Assembly: GCF_040270295.1 (NCBI RefSeq)
Contig: NZ_JBELOE010000239.1
Strand: one strand, 5' to 3'
Length of the DNA stretch: 64,000 nt
Origin: Catenovulum sediminis
Lineage (GTDB): Bacteria; Pseudomonadota; Gammaproteobacteria; Enterobacterales; Alteromonadaceae
This document shows positions 17,470-26,324 of the stretch, in pieces (position 1 is the stretch's first letter; each line of letters begins with the position of its first letter). Under the pieces are notes generated by a model that was not told the DNA's origin, made no database searches, and saw nothing but the letters and a program-made list of their open reading frames with translations. A program made the translations under genes and the position numbers.

Positions 17470-18273
17470 ATGAAACCGTTTCTTCAAGTAGACAACTTAT
17501 CTTGGCATATTCACAATCGCCCACTGATTAATCAGCTGAGCTTTGAATTGCCCGAAAAATCTGTGACCGCGATAGTGGGTCCAAATGGAGCGGGCAAAAC
17601 CAGTATTTTACGTTGTATTTATGGGGCGATTAAACCCTCGTCCGGCGAAATAAGAATGCAAGGGGAAAATATTATTGCAATCCCCCGACGACGCCGAGCA
17701 CAACAGATTGCCGTTGTCAGCCAGCATATTGAACACTGGAGCCATATGAAGGTGATAGAGTTAATTCGTCTAGGTTTAATACCACATTTAAACTCTTGGC
17801 AAAAAATCACCTGCTCGCAACATCAATTTGTCGATAATATTATTAAAAAGCTAGATATCGAGTCGTTAAAAAATCGATACTTTGACAACTTATCCGGTGG
17901 TGAACAACAGCGTGTATTAATTGCAAAAGCATTGGTACAACAACCTAAATTACTGATTTTGGATGAACCCACCAATCATTTAGATGTGCACTATCAGCAC
18001 CAAATTTTATCGTTATTAAACCAGTTAGATGTAACTGTATTGATGACAGTGCATGATCTGAATCTGGCGTCGCAATATTGCGAATTATTGTTACTGCTTA
18101 AAAAAGGAGAATTGGTCGGCTTTGGCGCGCCAGATCAAGTGCTGACACAGTCAAGGGTGCAAAATACCTTTGCTTTGCCAGTTAAAATGGGAACCAATCC
18201 AATGACTGATGCGAAACATGTTTTTTATAGTTGGAATGAGAACGCTCAACAAGAGGCGCATAAGCAATGTTAA
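17470..18273 (+). CDS. btuD: Cobalamin ABC transporter ATP-binding protein
   Basis: Energises import of vitamin B12 across the inner membrane. The 267-residue ATPase has Walker A GPNGAGKTS (37-45), the Q-loop region VVSQHIEHW, the ABC signature LSGGEQQR, Walker B LLILDEPTNHLD and the switch His in MTVHDLNLA. It belongs to the FecCD/BtuCD type of ABC systems. The riboswitch in front and cobalamin genes behind support a B12 rather than a haem or siderophore cargo. Its stop codon overlaps the start of the permease gene by seven bases, implying translational coupling. Confidence 0.88.
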   Translation: MKPFLQVDNLSWHIHNRPLINQLSFELPEKSVTAIVGPNGAGKTSILRCIYGAIKPSSGEIRMQGENIIAIPRRRRAQQIAVVSQHIEHWSHMKVIELIRLGLIPHLNSWQKITCSQHQFVDNIIKKLDIESLKNRYFDNLSGGEQQRVLIAKALVQQPKLLILDEPTNHLDVHYQHQILSLLNQLDVTVLMTVHDLNLASQYCELLLLLKKGELVGFGAPDQVLTQSRVQNTFALPVKMGTNPMTDAKHVFYSWNENAQQEAHKQC

Positions 18274-19256
18274 AGTCTCCGATGATAAAAGTCACACTCA
18301 GTACCGTGGCTCTTTTTGCCAGTTTGTTATTCTCGATGACAATGGGCGCAGCTGAACTTGATGCCGCCACGGTATTTAATTGTTTATTCGTGCAATGCAG
18401 TGACCCGTTAACAGAAACGTTAATTTGGCAAATACGTTTTCCGCGCGTTGTTATCGCCGCATTTTGTGGGGCTGGGCTTGCCGTTGCCGGCGCTGTTTTG
18501 CAAAATACGACCCGAAACCCGCTGGCCGAACCCTACTTATTTGGTGTTGTCAGCGGTGCCGGCTTAGGTGCAACTATCGTTAGTATTTGGTTTAAAGAAA
18601 GTGCTGGTGCATATTTGCCAATCGCCGCATTTCTTGGCGCATTGTTCGCCATTACAATTGTGATGTTTGTTGCGCTTTCAGGCCATGCTAAACGCATCGA
18701 ATCATTATTATTGGGCGGCGTTGCAGTATCATTTATGTTAAGTGCCGTGAGTCAGTTTTTATTGTATATGGGCGACCCTTTTGCCTCAAATCGGGTCATG
18801 TTTTGGTTAATGGGCTCTTTGTCTAATACAGAAACAACCCATCTATACTGGATAATTCCGGTTATCACGATAGGGGTTTTATTAGTTTATGCTTTTCACC
18901 GACAATTAGACGCAATTTTACTGGGGGATGAACACGCATACACTTTGGGGGTTCCCGTTAACGCACTGCGTATTTTAATGCTAGCTATATGTGCCGCCAT
19001 TACTGCGACTTTAGTTGCTTATTGTGGCGGCATTGGATTTGTCGGTTTAATGATACCTCATATCGTTAGACGGTTATTTGCTGTGACCTCAGCAATTTTA
19101 GTGACAGGTTGCTTATTTATCGGTGCGATTTTTTTAGTTTGGGTCGACGTACTGGCCCGCACGTTAGTCTTAGGACAAGAAATTCCAATCGGGGTGATTA
19201 CTTCAATTTTAGGAAGCCTATTTTTCTTAACTTTAATGCATAAAAGGCACGCATGA
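18267..19256 (+). CDS. btuC: Cobalamin ABC transporter permease
   Basis: A 329-residue FecCD-family permease with about ten membrane segments, forming the channel of the B12 importer. Signature stretches are LIWQIRFPRVVIAAFCGAGL, LAVAGAVLQNTTRNPLAEPY, and the coupling-helix region CGGIGFVGLMIPHIVRRL. A second in-frame ATG at 18282 is possible. The first, overlapping the end of btuD, is preferred for coupling. The gene ends in an ATGA overlap with cobT. Confidence 0.9.
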   Translation: MLKSPMIKVTLSTVALFASLLFSMTMGAAELDAATVFNCLFVQCSDPLTETLIWQIRFPRVVIAAFCGAGLAVAGAVLQNTTRNPLAEPYLFGVVSGAGLGATIVSIWFKESAGAYLPIAAFLGALFAITIVMFVALSGHAKRIESLLLGGVAVSFMLSAVSQFLLYMGDPFASNRVMFWLMGSLSNTETTHLYWIIPVITIGVLLVYAFHRQLDAILLGDEHAYTLGVPVNALRILMLAICAAITATLVAYCGGIGFVGLMIPHIVRRLFAVTSAILVTGCLFIGAIFLVWVDVLARTLVLGQEIPIGVITSILGSLFFLTLMHKRHA

Positions 19257-20353
19257 ACACATTTACAATTTCAGCTTTAGACACTTTAGTAAACGAAAAA
19301 GTAAAAGCTCAAATTAAAGAAACCATAGATCAAAAAACCAAACCTTTAGGATCGCTCGGTCAATTAGAAGCATTAGCCTTTCAGTTAGCTTGCGTGCAAT
19401 ATGCTCAAACAGGTCAGCTCAAGATACAAGCAGATAAAGCGCAAATGCTTATTTTTGCGGGTGATCATGGCATTGCTCAGCATGGCATTAGTATCGCGCC
19501 CAGTGAAGTCACCAGCCAAATGGTTTTAAACTTTATAAATGGCGGGGCAGCCATCAATTGTTTTTGCAGGGTAAATAACATCGACTTAAAGGTTATTGAT
19601 GCCGGTATAAAATTACCGGTAACAGCAGACCATGCTAATTTTATTGTTAAGCGTATCGCAGCCGGCACAAATGATATAACTCAACGCGCAGCAATGACAA
19701 TTGAACAAGCCGAACGTGCAATCCAATATGGCGCGGAAATTGTTCAACAACAAATAACAAATGGTGCTGACCTCATGGCGTTTGGCGAAATGGGAATTGG
19801 TAACACATCGTCAGCCGCTGCATTATTATCAACACTTACAGGTGAAGCCGCAGAATTATGTGTTGGCAAAGGCACAGGCATTAATAACGAACAATATAAG
19901 CTTAAACTCACTTTGATAAAACAAGCAATCGAACGGTGCAACCGAACACAAACTCAAGCCCAATCTCAATCTCAATATCAAACAAAAAAAACACCAATAG
20001 AAACTTTGGCGCAAGTCGGTGGATTTGAAATTGCGCAAATGGTAGGGGGTATGCTGGCAACAGCACAAGCTAAAAAGTGCATTTTAGTCGACGGTTTTAT
20101 CTCAAGTATTGCGGCGCTTACGGCAGTCAGTTTATATCCGGCAAGTAGAGACTATATGGTTTTTTGTCATAAAAGCGAAGAGTTTGGCCATCAACTCATT
20201 ATCAACAAATTAAATGCTAAACCCTTATTGGATTTATCTCTCCGCCTAGGCGAAGGAACCGGCGCAGCTCTGGCTGTACCACTGATTAGAAGCGCCGCTG
20301 AGTTTTATAACAACATGGCCAGCTTTAGCCAAGCGAACGTGACGCCCGTTTAA
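19253..20353 (+). CDS. cobT: Nicotinate-nucleotide-dimethylbenzimidazole phosphoribosyltransferase
   Basis: Activates the lower ligand of B12 by making alpha-ribazole phosphate from dimethylbenzimidazole and nicotinate mononucleotide. The 366 residues include KTKPLGSLGQLEALA, IFAGDHGIAQHGIS, FGEMGIGNTSSAAAL and the catalytic-Glu region LGEGTGAALA near the C-terminus. A Gln/Ser-rich stretch (QTQAQSQSQYQ, around residue 237) interrupts the usual loop before TPIETLAQVGGFEIAQM and looks like slippage-generated low complexity in a surface loop. It overlaps btuC by four bases and cobS by one. Confidence 0.95.
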   Translation: MNTFTISALDTLVNEKVKAQIKETIDQKTKPLGSLGQLEALAFQLACVQYAQTGQLKIQADKAQMLIFAGDHGIAQHGISIAPSEVTSQMVLNFINGGAAINCFCRVNNIDLKVIDAGIKLPVTADHANFIVKRIAAGTNDITQRAAMTIEQAERAIQYGAEIVQQQITNGADLMAFGEMGIGNTSSAAALLSTLTGEAAELCVGKGTGINNEQYKLKLTLIKQAIERCNRTQTQAQSQSQYQTKKTPIETLAQVGGFEIAQMVGGMLATAQAKKCILVDGFISSIAALTAVSLYPASRDYMVFCHKSEEFGHQLIINKLNAKPLLDLSLRLGEGTGAALAVPLIRSAAEFYNNMASFSQANVTPV

Positions 20354-21147
20354 TGCAATTTATTAAATATCAACTAAATCTGTTTTTCTTAGCGCTCGGA
20401 TTTTTTTCCCGACTCCCAATCCCTAATTGGGTTACCTACTCCAGTGACAAGTTAAACAAAGCAAATCGTTATTTTACCTTGGTAGGCTGGCTACTCGGCG
20501 GCATTTTGTCACTTTTCTATCTGTTATTTTCTCTGCTGTTTGCAGTTGATATTGCGGTATGGCTTACCTTAATCGTAAGTTTATTGTTAACAGGGGTATT
20601 TCACGAAGATGGATTGGCCGATACCGCAGATGGTTTTGGTGGTGGTTTTGAAAAAGATAAAAAACTGCAAATAATGAAAGACAGTCGACTGGGTACATAC
20701 GGTGCTGCTGCTTTATTTGTGGTTTTAACGGGCAGGTTATTGTTGTGGGAAAATTTAGCACAACAGCTGGTGTATATCATTCCTTGTGTATACGCTATTT
20801 CACGTGCGTTTGCAGCGAGTTACCTGTTTGACACAAAATATGTCACCGAAACTGGCAGCAAATCAAAACCATTGGCTCAGCAACAAAACATTTATGAGTT
20901 GTTGTGCAACCTGATATGTGTCGTACCTGTATTATTATTTTTATCCTTACCTGCTTTGCTATTTATCCTACTTGCTTTACTTATATTTCGTGTTATTTAC
21001 AAACGAATACTCATAAATCAAATTGGTGGTTTTACCGGCGATAATCTTGGCGCAGCGCAGCAAATATCTGAATTAATTTGTTATTTAGCCATCATAGCTT
21101 CAGTTAGTTTTTCAATGCAAAATACAAACATGATGAGTATATTATGA
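20353..21147 (+). CDS. cobS: Adenosylcobinamide-GDP ribazoletransferase
   Basis: Membrane enzyme joining adenosylcobinamide-GDP with alpha-ribazole (phosphate) to complete the nucleotide loop. The 264 residues open with FFLALGFFSRLPIPNWV and carry the conserved acidic stretch TGVFHEDGLADTADGFGGG plus KIMKDSRLGTYGA-like sequence (IMKDSRLGTYGAAAL). Several hydrophobic helices follow, and the family's C-terminal GGFTGDNLGAAQQISE is present. The start overlaps the cobT stop by one base and the end overlaps cobU by four. Confidence 0.95.
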   Translation: MQFIKYQLNLFFLALGFFSRLPIPNWVTYSSDKLNKANRYFTLVGWLLGGILSLFYLLFSLLFAVDIAVWLTLIVSLLLTGVFHEDGLADTADGFGGGFEKDKKLQIMKDSRLGTYGAAALFVVLTGRLLLWENLAQQLVYIIPCVYAISRAFAASYLFDTKYVTETGSKSKPLAQQQNIYELLCNLICVVPVLLFLSLPALLFILLALLIFRVIYKRILINQIGGFTGDNLGAAQQISELICYLAIIASVSFSMQNTNMMSIL

Positions 21148-21677
21148 TCCATTTAGTTTTGGGGGGTGCGCGCTCAGGAAAATCAGGTTTTGCTGAAAAA
21201 ATTGCCAAGCAATATGCAAAAAATGGCAAACAAGTTGTTTACATCGCCACCGCCGAACAAACCGACGACGAAATGATGCAAAGAATACAACACCATCAAC
21301 AACAGCGCCCAAACGATTGGGCAATAGTAGAAGAAGCTGTTGAAATAGTGTCTGTTTTACAATCTTACAACGATACTCATTTTGTCATTTTATTAGACTG
21401 TTTAACCTTATGGCTAAACAATTTGTTGTATTACAAGCCTGACCAAGTGTTGCCAGACTATTACAATCAGTTAACTGAAACTTTAATTTCACTTAAATCT
21501 GATGTAATACTGGTCGCAAACGAGGTTGGCTTAGGCATTATTCCTGACAATGCGCTAAGTAGACAATTTGTAGATGAAGTAGGCCGTCTAAACCAAAGGT
21601 TGGCACAAATCGCGCATCATTCTGTATTTATGGTAGCGGGTTTGCCGATGAACCTAAAAGGAGCGCTGAATGACTGA
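21144..21677 (+). CDS. cobU: Adenosylcobinamide kinase / guanylyltransferase
   Basis: Bifunctional kinase and guanylyltransferase producing adenosylcobinamide-GDP, the co-substrate of CobS. The 177 residues begin with the P-loop GGARSGKS (residues 6-13). YIATAEQTDDEMMQRIQHH supplies the guanylylated-His region. LLDCLTLWLNNLL and VANEVGLGIIPDNALSRQF complete the family pattern. It overlaps cobS by four bases and cobC by eight. Confidence 0.96.
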   Translation: MIHLVLGGARSGKSGFAEKIAKQYAKNGKQVVYIATAEQTDDEMMQRIQHHQQQRPNDWAIVEEAVEIVSVLQSYNDTHFVILLDCLTLWLNNLLYYKPDQVLPDYYNQLTETLISLKSDVILVANEVGLGIIPDNALSRQFVDEVGRLNQRLAQIAHHSVFMVAGLPMNLKGALND

Positions 21678-22326
21678 AAACAATACAGCAGCAAGATTTA
21701 CCTTATTACGCCATGGCGCAGTTGCAGGGCGTGCTGCATTATATGGACAAACAAACATAGAGTTATCTGAACTCGGTTTAATGGAAATGCAACAAGCCGT
21801 ACAACTTGTAAACCAGCAAGATCCAATAGATAGAGTGGTGTCTTCACCGCTACTACGTTGTGCGACATTTGCTGAAACTTACAGTGAGAATAATGAATTA
21901 GACATCATTTTAGAATCACGTATATCAGAGATGGACTTTGGCCGCTGGGACGGGATCCCGTTTGATAGGCTACGCCCACACTGGTCTAAATTAGAAGCTT
22001 TTTGGGAAAACCCGTATAAAAACACGCCGCCGCAAGGCGAAACCCTTAAACAGTTTGGCATACGCGTAAAATCAGTCTGGCATGAATTATTAGAACATAA
22101 TCAAGGACAACATTATTTACTGGTATGCCACGCAGGTGTGATTAAAATGCTTTTGGCCATTATTTTAGATGTAGATTGGCGAAATTCACTCTGGTTTAGT
22201 CAATTAAAAGTAGACTACGCCAGTGTCACAAAAATTGAGGTTCCAAGCCATAAAAATGCTCACCCGCTGATAAAAACCATAGGCTGTAAACCAAGTTGTT
22301 TTTTTGGCGATATTAATGACAAATAA
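21670..22326 (+). CDS. cobC: Alpha-ribazole phosphatase-like histidine phosphatase
   Basis: A 218-residue histidine phosphatase of the phosphoglycerate mutase superfamily: catalytic LLRHGAVAGRAALYGQTN near the N-terminus, SSPLLRCATFAE, EMDFGRWDG and the second His in LVCHAGVIKML. In this operon it most likely removes phosphate from alpha-ribazole 5'-phosphate or from adenosylcobalamin 5'-phosphate. It overlaps cobU upstream, and its last 11 bases overlap the cobyric acid synthase start. Confidence 0.88.
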   Translation: MTENNTAARFTLLRHGAVAGRAALYGQTNIELSELGLMEMQQAVQLVNQQDPIDRVVSSPLLRCATFAETYSENNELDIILESRISEMDFGRWDGIPFDRLRPHWSKLEAFWENPYKNTPPQGETLKQFGIRVKSVWHELLEHNQGQHYLLVCHAGVIKMLLAIILDVDWRNSLWFSQLKVDYASVTKIEVPSHKNAHPLIKTIGCKPSCFFGDINDK

Positions 22327-23851
22327 AACAATTATGGTGCAGGGCACTAGCTCAGATGCAGGCAAAAGTATGCTGGTTGCAGCATTATGTCGCATTTTTG
22401 CCCGCCAAAATTTAAAAGTTGCGCCCTTTAAACCGCAGAATATGGCATTAAACAGTGCAGTAACACCTTGTGGCGGCGAAATAGGCAGAGCACAAGCAGT
22501 TCAAGCATTGGCTGCTGGGGTTGAATTAAATGTGCATTTTAACCCAATTTTGTTAAAGCCCAGTTCAGATACTGGAGCTCAGGTTATTATGCATGGCAGG
22601 GCACTGAGCAATATGCAAGCAGCGGCTTACCATGATTATAAAAAAGTGGCGATGGAAGCCGTGTTACAATCGCACCAATATTTAAATAGCAATTATGATC
22701 TTATCGTGGTTGAAGGGGCGGGCAGCCCTGCAGAAATAAATTTACGAGAAGGCGACATTGCGAATATGGGGTTTGCTGAAGCGGTAGATTGCCCGGTTGT
22801 TTTAGTTGCTGATATAGATCGCGGAGGCGTGTTTGCGCAAATAGTCGGCACACTTGAATTGCTTTCGCCCTCTGAACGAAAGCGGGTAAAAGGATTTATC
22901 ATTAATAAGTTTCGCGGTGATATCAGTTTATTACAATCGGGTTTAGATTGGTTAGAAGCAAAAACAAACAAACCTGTATTGGGCGTCTTACCGTTTTTAA
23001 AGGGCTTAGACGTTGCTGCTGAAGATGCAATAGTTACACAACAAAATCTAAGCGATGCCAAGCTTAAAATCGTCGTACCGGTTTTTCCGCGTATCAGTAA
23101 CCATACCGATTTTGATGCTTTACGTTCACATCCACAAATCGATTTACAGTTTATTGCCCCCGACAAACAGCTGCCATCTGCTGATTTAATTATTTTACCC
23201 GGTAGTAAAAATGTTAGAGCCGACTGTCAGCACCTTAAAAATATGGGCTGGGATAATCAAATTAATAAACATCTGCGATATGGCGGAAAAGTGTTTGGCA
23301 TTTGTGGTGGCTACCAGATGTTGGGACAGAACATTTCTGATTCACTGGGTATTGAAGATACGCCCGGCACAATACAAGGTTTAAACTTACTGCCGATAAC
23401 GACAGAGTTAAAAGCCGGCAAAACACTCAAACGTAAAAGCAGTGTTCTACAATTGGCCGGACAAAAAGTCAAAGTCAGCGGCTATGAAATCCATTGTGGT
23501 GAAAGTCAACTAAGCAAACCTCACCTTTCTGTTTCACACTTATTAACCAATGAATTAGCCAATGAATTAGCCAATGAATCAAATGAAACAGATGGATTTA
23601 TCACAGCAGACCAACAAGTTGCTGGCTGTTATTTACACGGTATATTTGATTCGCCTGAGGCAATAAAACTGCTGGCGCAGTGGTGCAATCAAGCGGTTTC
23701 GGCCGGAGAGGATCATCAAACACAGCAGCTCAAAGCACTTGATATGCTGGCCGATGCTTGTGAAAAACATTTAGACATCGGCAAAATCAAACAATTTATT
23801 TCTAATCAAACTCATCAAACTAATCAAACAGGCGAGGAAAGACAAATATAA
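22316..23851 (+). CDS. cobQ: Cobyric acid synthase (glutamine amidotransferase)
   Basis: Amidates four side chains of adenosylcobyrinic a,c-diamide to give cobyric acid (also called CbiP). The ATG at 22316 overlaps the cobC end and is preferred to the upstream in-frame TTG at 22304, giving 511 residues. N-terminal P-loop-like MVQGTSSDAGKS and PFKPQNMALNS, then VVEGAGSPAEINL and DIDRGGVFAQ. The C-terminal class-I amidotransferase domain has the nucleophile in GKVFGICGGYQMLG and the His in GCYLHGIFDS. Two short in-frame repeats (NELA three times near residue 410, and NQTHQTNQT near the end) suggest slippage. No cbiB/cobD for the aminopropanol step is present in this operon. Confidence 0.95.
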   Translation: MTNKTIMVQGTSSDAGKSMLVAALCRIFARQNLKVAPFKPQNMALNSAVTPCGGEIGRAQAVQALAAGVELNVHFNPILLKPSSDTGAQVIMHGRALSNMQAAAYHDYKKVAMEAVLQSHQYLNSNYDLIVVEGAGSPAEINLREGDIANMGFAEAVDCPVVLVADIDRGGVFAQIVGTLELLSPSERKRVKGFIINKFRGDISLLQSGLDWLEAKTNKPVLGVLPFLKGLDVAAEDAIVTQQNLSDAKLKIVVPVFPRISNHTDFDALRSHPQIDLQFIAPDKQLPSADLIILPGSKNVRADCQHLKNMGWDNQINKHLRYGGKVFGICGGYQMLGQNISDSLGIEDTPGTIQGLNLLPITTELKAGKTLKRKSSVLQLAGQKVKVSGYEIHCGESQLSKPHLSVSHLLTNELANELANESNETDGFITADQQVAGCYLHGIFDSPEAIKLLAQWCNQAVSAGEDHQTQQLKALDMLADACEKHLDIGKIKQFISNQTHQTNQTGEERQI

Positions 23852-24456
23852 TGGTGGATGAAAACCGCAAAAACGAAAGACACCAAGCGCGAATGCAACG
23901 CATTAAAGAAAAAGTCGACGCCAGAATTAATCAGGCGCAAGAAGAGCGGGGTATTGTTATCGTAATAACGGGCAACGGTAAAGGTAAAAGTACCTCCGGA
24001 TTTGGCACCGTCGCGCGTGCAGTTGGTCATGGCTTAAGTGCATCCGTTATCCAGTTTATAAAAGGCACATGGGCCTGTGGTGAGCGCAATTTATTAGAAC
24101 AAAACGGCTGTCAATTTCATGTTATGGCAACTGGTTTCACCTGGGAAACACAAAATAGAGAAGCGGATATTGCAGCAGCACAAAAAGTCTGGCAAGAAGC
24201 AAAACGTTTATTAGCCGATCCAAAAACCGACCTGATTTTATTAGATGAATTAACTTACATGGTTAATTACGACTACATTGATTTGGATGAAGTGATAGAC
24301 GCGATAATAAACCGTCCGATAAATCAGCATGTCGTCATTACAGGACGCGGCGCACATCGCACCTTACTGGAAATCGCAGATACTGTCAGCGAAGTTCAAT
24401 CGGTAAAACATGCTTTTGAAGCCGGTATTAAAGCACAAAAAGGGGTTGATTGGTAA
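23851..24456 (+). CDS. cobO: Cob(I)alamin / cobyrinate a,c-diamide adenosyltransferase
   Basis: CobA/CobO/BtuR-type enzyme attaching the adenosyl ligand to reduced corrinoids. The 201 residues hold the P-loop ITGNGKGKSTSGFG after a basic N-terminal helix that is typical of the family, then VIQFIKGTWACGERN, GFTWETQNRE, LILLDELTYMVNYDYID and VITGRGAHRTLLEIAD. It starts on the last base of the cobyric acid synthase stop codon and ends one base before the binding-protein gene, so it is part of the same translationally coupled operon. Confidence 0.95.
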   Translation: MVDENRKNERHQARMQRIKEKVDARINQAQEERGIVIVITGNGKGKSTSGFGTVARAVGHGLSASVIQFIKGTWACGERNLLEQNGCQFHVMATGFTWETQNREADIAAAQKVWQEAKRLLADPKTDLILLDELTYMVNYDYIDLDEVIDAIINRPINQHVVITGRGAHRTLLEIADTVSEVQSVKHAFEAGIKAQKGVDW

Positions 24457-25335
24457 ATGCGATCGTCCTCTTATACTGCTTTATCACTGGCTTTATCTCT
24501 GGCTATATTACTGGCGTTATTAGTAATTATGACGCCCGCTTCAATTAAAGCGGAAGAAAAAAAGCTTAAACTCATTGCGCTCGCACCACATATTGTTGAA
24601 ATGCTCTATTCAATTGACGCAGGTGATATGATTATCGGTACGACAGAGCATTCTGATTATCCGGAATCAGCCAAAGATATTCCACGAATTGGCAACTATG
24701 CAAGTTTACAAATTGAAAGAATATTGCAACTAAAGCCAGATTATATCATCGCATGGGCGACAGGAAACCCGCCGGATGATTTAGAACGAATCAGAAAGCT
24801 TGGTATTCCGGTTGTTTACTCTAAACCCAGCGATTTAAAAAGTGTTGCGCAAGAATTGCAAATGTTAGGCAAAATAACGGGCAAACAACAGCAAGCGGAA
24901 AAGGTGATTGCAGATTACTATGCCAAGTTAAAAGTATTACAAGCAAAATACCAGCAAAGGGACAAGGTTGACGTGTTTTATCAACTATGGTCGACACCTT
25001 TAACCACTATTGCAAATCAGGCGTGGCCACAAAAACTATTAGAACTATGCGGCGTGCACAATCCATTTAAAAACCTAAAAGGTGATTACCCACACATCAG
25101 TCTTGAACATGTTTTACTTGCTAAACCACAAATGATTATCATCCCGACATCGGCCAGTGAACCCAATGGTGCGGTACAATATTGGACAAAATATAAAACG
25201 CTACCTGCCGTACAAAACAATCAAGTTGTATTGGTTAACTCAGATAAGCTGCACCGTATGACACCAAGAGCTTTAGATGAACTTGCGATCATGTGTGAAA
25301 AAGTAGAGCGAGCACGGCAAACATATCAACATTAG
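24457..25335 (+). CDS. btuF: Periplasmic cobalamin-binding protein
   Basis: A 292-residue class-III substrate-binding protein delivering B12 to BtuCD. The N-terminus is a signal peptide (LSLALSLAILLALLVIMTPA, cleavage near KAEEK). Mature motifs match BtuF: LIALAPHIVEMLYSIDAGDMIIGTTEHSDYP-like segment (EHSDYPESAKDIPRIGNY), ERILQLKPDYIIAW, then HISLEHVLLAKPQMIIIP and HRMTPRALDEL. It starts directly after the cobO stop and is the last gene of the riboswitch operon. No obvious terminator follows, but the next gene is 126 bases away. Confidence 0.9.
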   Translation: MRSSSYTALSLALSLAILLALLVIMTPASIKAEEKKLKLIALAPHIVEMLYSIDAGDMIIGTTEHSDYPESAKDIPRIGNYASLQIERILQLKPDYIIAWATGNPPDDLERIRKLGIPVVYSKPSDLKSVAQELQMLGKITGKQQQAEKVIADYYAKLKVLQAKYQQRDKVDVFYQLWSTPLTTIANQAWPQKLLELCGVHNPFKNLKGDYPHISLEHVLLAKPQMIIIPTSASEPNGAVQYWTKYKTLPAVQNNQVVLVNSDKLHRMTPRALDELAIMCEKVERARQTYQH

Positions 25336-25461
25336 GTTCAACATTCGGTTAAAGCGTAATTTTGCTTTTTTAGGTTGGTATTGTAAGATATTTAGCTACG
25401 GAGTTTGTTATATTGTTGACTGTTTAATAATAAGTAACGCTTAACACTCGTAGAGTCTTAC

Positions 25462-26235
25462 ATGAAACTAAAACAATTCGCCGTACTGAGCTGCCTAGTA
25501 TTAACGCAAATTTCGCTTGCGAACGAAACATTTACCCCTTTGTACAATGGCAACGATTTATCGGGTTGGACAGTCAAAGTGCACGGTCATCCAACTGGCG
25601 ATAATTTTGCCGGTACCTTTAAAGCCCAAGGGGATCGCATCGTGGTTGATTACACGGATTACCCTAGGTTTAACAACCGATTTGCACACCTGTATACCAA
25701 CAAAACTTATCAGAACTTCCATTTAATATTGGAGTATCGTTTTTTGTCTGGCTTTATGTCAGATGCCCCCTCATACGCAAAGCTTAATAGCGGAGTCATG
25801 TTTGTCAGTCAAAGTCCAGAAAGTATGCCGCCACAACAAAACTGGCCAGTTTCTGTTGAAATGCAATTTTTAGCCGACGACCCAGCTAACCCAGGCAGAA
25901 CAACGGGCAATATGTGCTCACCGGGGACGGATGTCGTTTATAATAATAAACTTTTTACCGAGCATTGTTTACGTTCAAGCTATCCGGCTGTTCCAGCAGG
26001 GAAGTGGGTTAAAGCAGAGCTTATCGTTAAAGGCGGCGTGGTCAAACAAATAATAAATGGCCAAACCGTGCTCGAATATAATAATCCGACCATCAATATT
26101 GGTAAATTAATAAAAGGCCACAATGCTTCATTATTTAAAAATAAACAGAGCCAAAGGTTAACGCGGGGTCATATTGCGTTGCAGAGTGAAGGGCATCCCA
26201 TTGAGTTTAGGAATATTATGATTGCAGAACTTTAA
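25462..26235 (+). CDS. Secreted DUF1080 (3-keto-disaccharide hydrolase-like) protein
   Basis: A 257-residue protein with a signal peptide (QFAVLSCLVLTQISLAN) and one DUF1080 domain: FTPLYNGNDLSGWTVKVHG, NFHLILEYRF, NSGVMFVSQSPESMPPQQNW, and the closing RGHIALQSEGHPIEFRNIMI. This concanavalin-like fold is shared with laminarin and related glycanases, and some members hydrolyse 3-keto-disaccharides. The substrate here is unknown. It sits between the B12 operon and the btuB unit without an evident link to either. Confidence 0.85.
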   Translation: MKLKQFAVLSCLVLTQISLANETFTPLYNGNDLSGWTVKVHGHPTGDNFAGTFKAQGDRIVVDYTDYPRFNNRFAHLYTNKTYQNFHLILEYRFLSGFMSDAPSYAKLNSGVMFVSQSPESMPPQQNWPVSVEMQFLADDPANPGRTTGNMCSPGTDVVYNNKLFTEHCLRSSYPAVPAGKWVKAELIVKGGVVKQIINGQTVLEYNNPTINIGKLIKGHNASLFKNKQSQRLTRGHIALQSEGHPIEFRNIMIAEL

Positions 26236-26246
26236 TGGATATTAGA

Positions 26247-26284
26247 AAAATAGCCAGTCAAATAATGAGCAGGCTATTTTTTAT
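26247..26284. terminator. Terminator between DUF1080 gene and lipoprotein gene
   Basis: AAAATAGCC at 26247-26255 pairs with GGCTATTTT at 26272-26280, followed by further T residues. It serves the plus-strand DUF1080 gene and probably also the minus-strand lipoprotein gene. Confidence 0.75.
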
Positions 26285-26324
26285 TCGGGCCTAGTCTTAA
26301 CTAGGAGTTAGTTTTTAAAGCTTT

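Noticed and set aside
22693..23166. 157-codon minus-strand open frame within the cobyric acid synthase gene
   Set aside because: It is fully inside a well-supported gene on the other strand and shows no motif or ribosome site.
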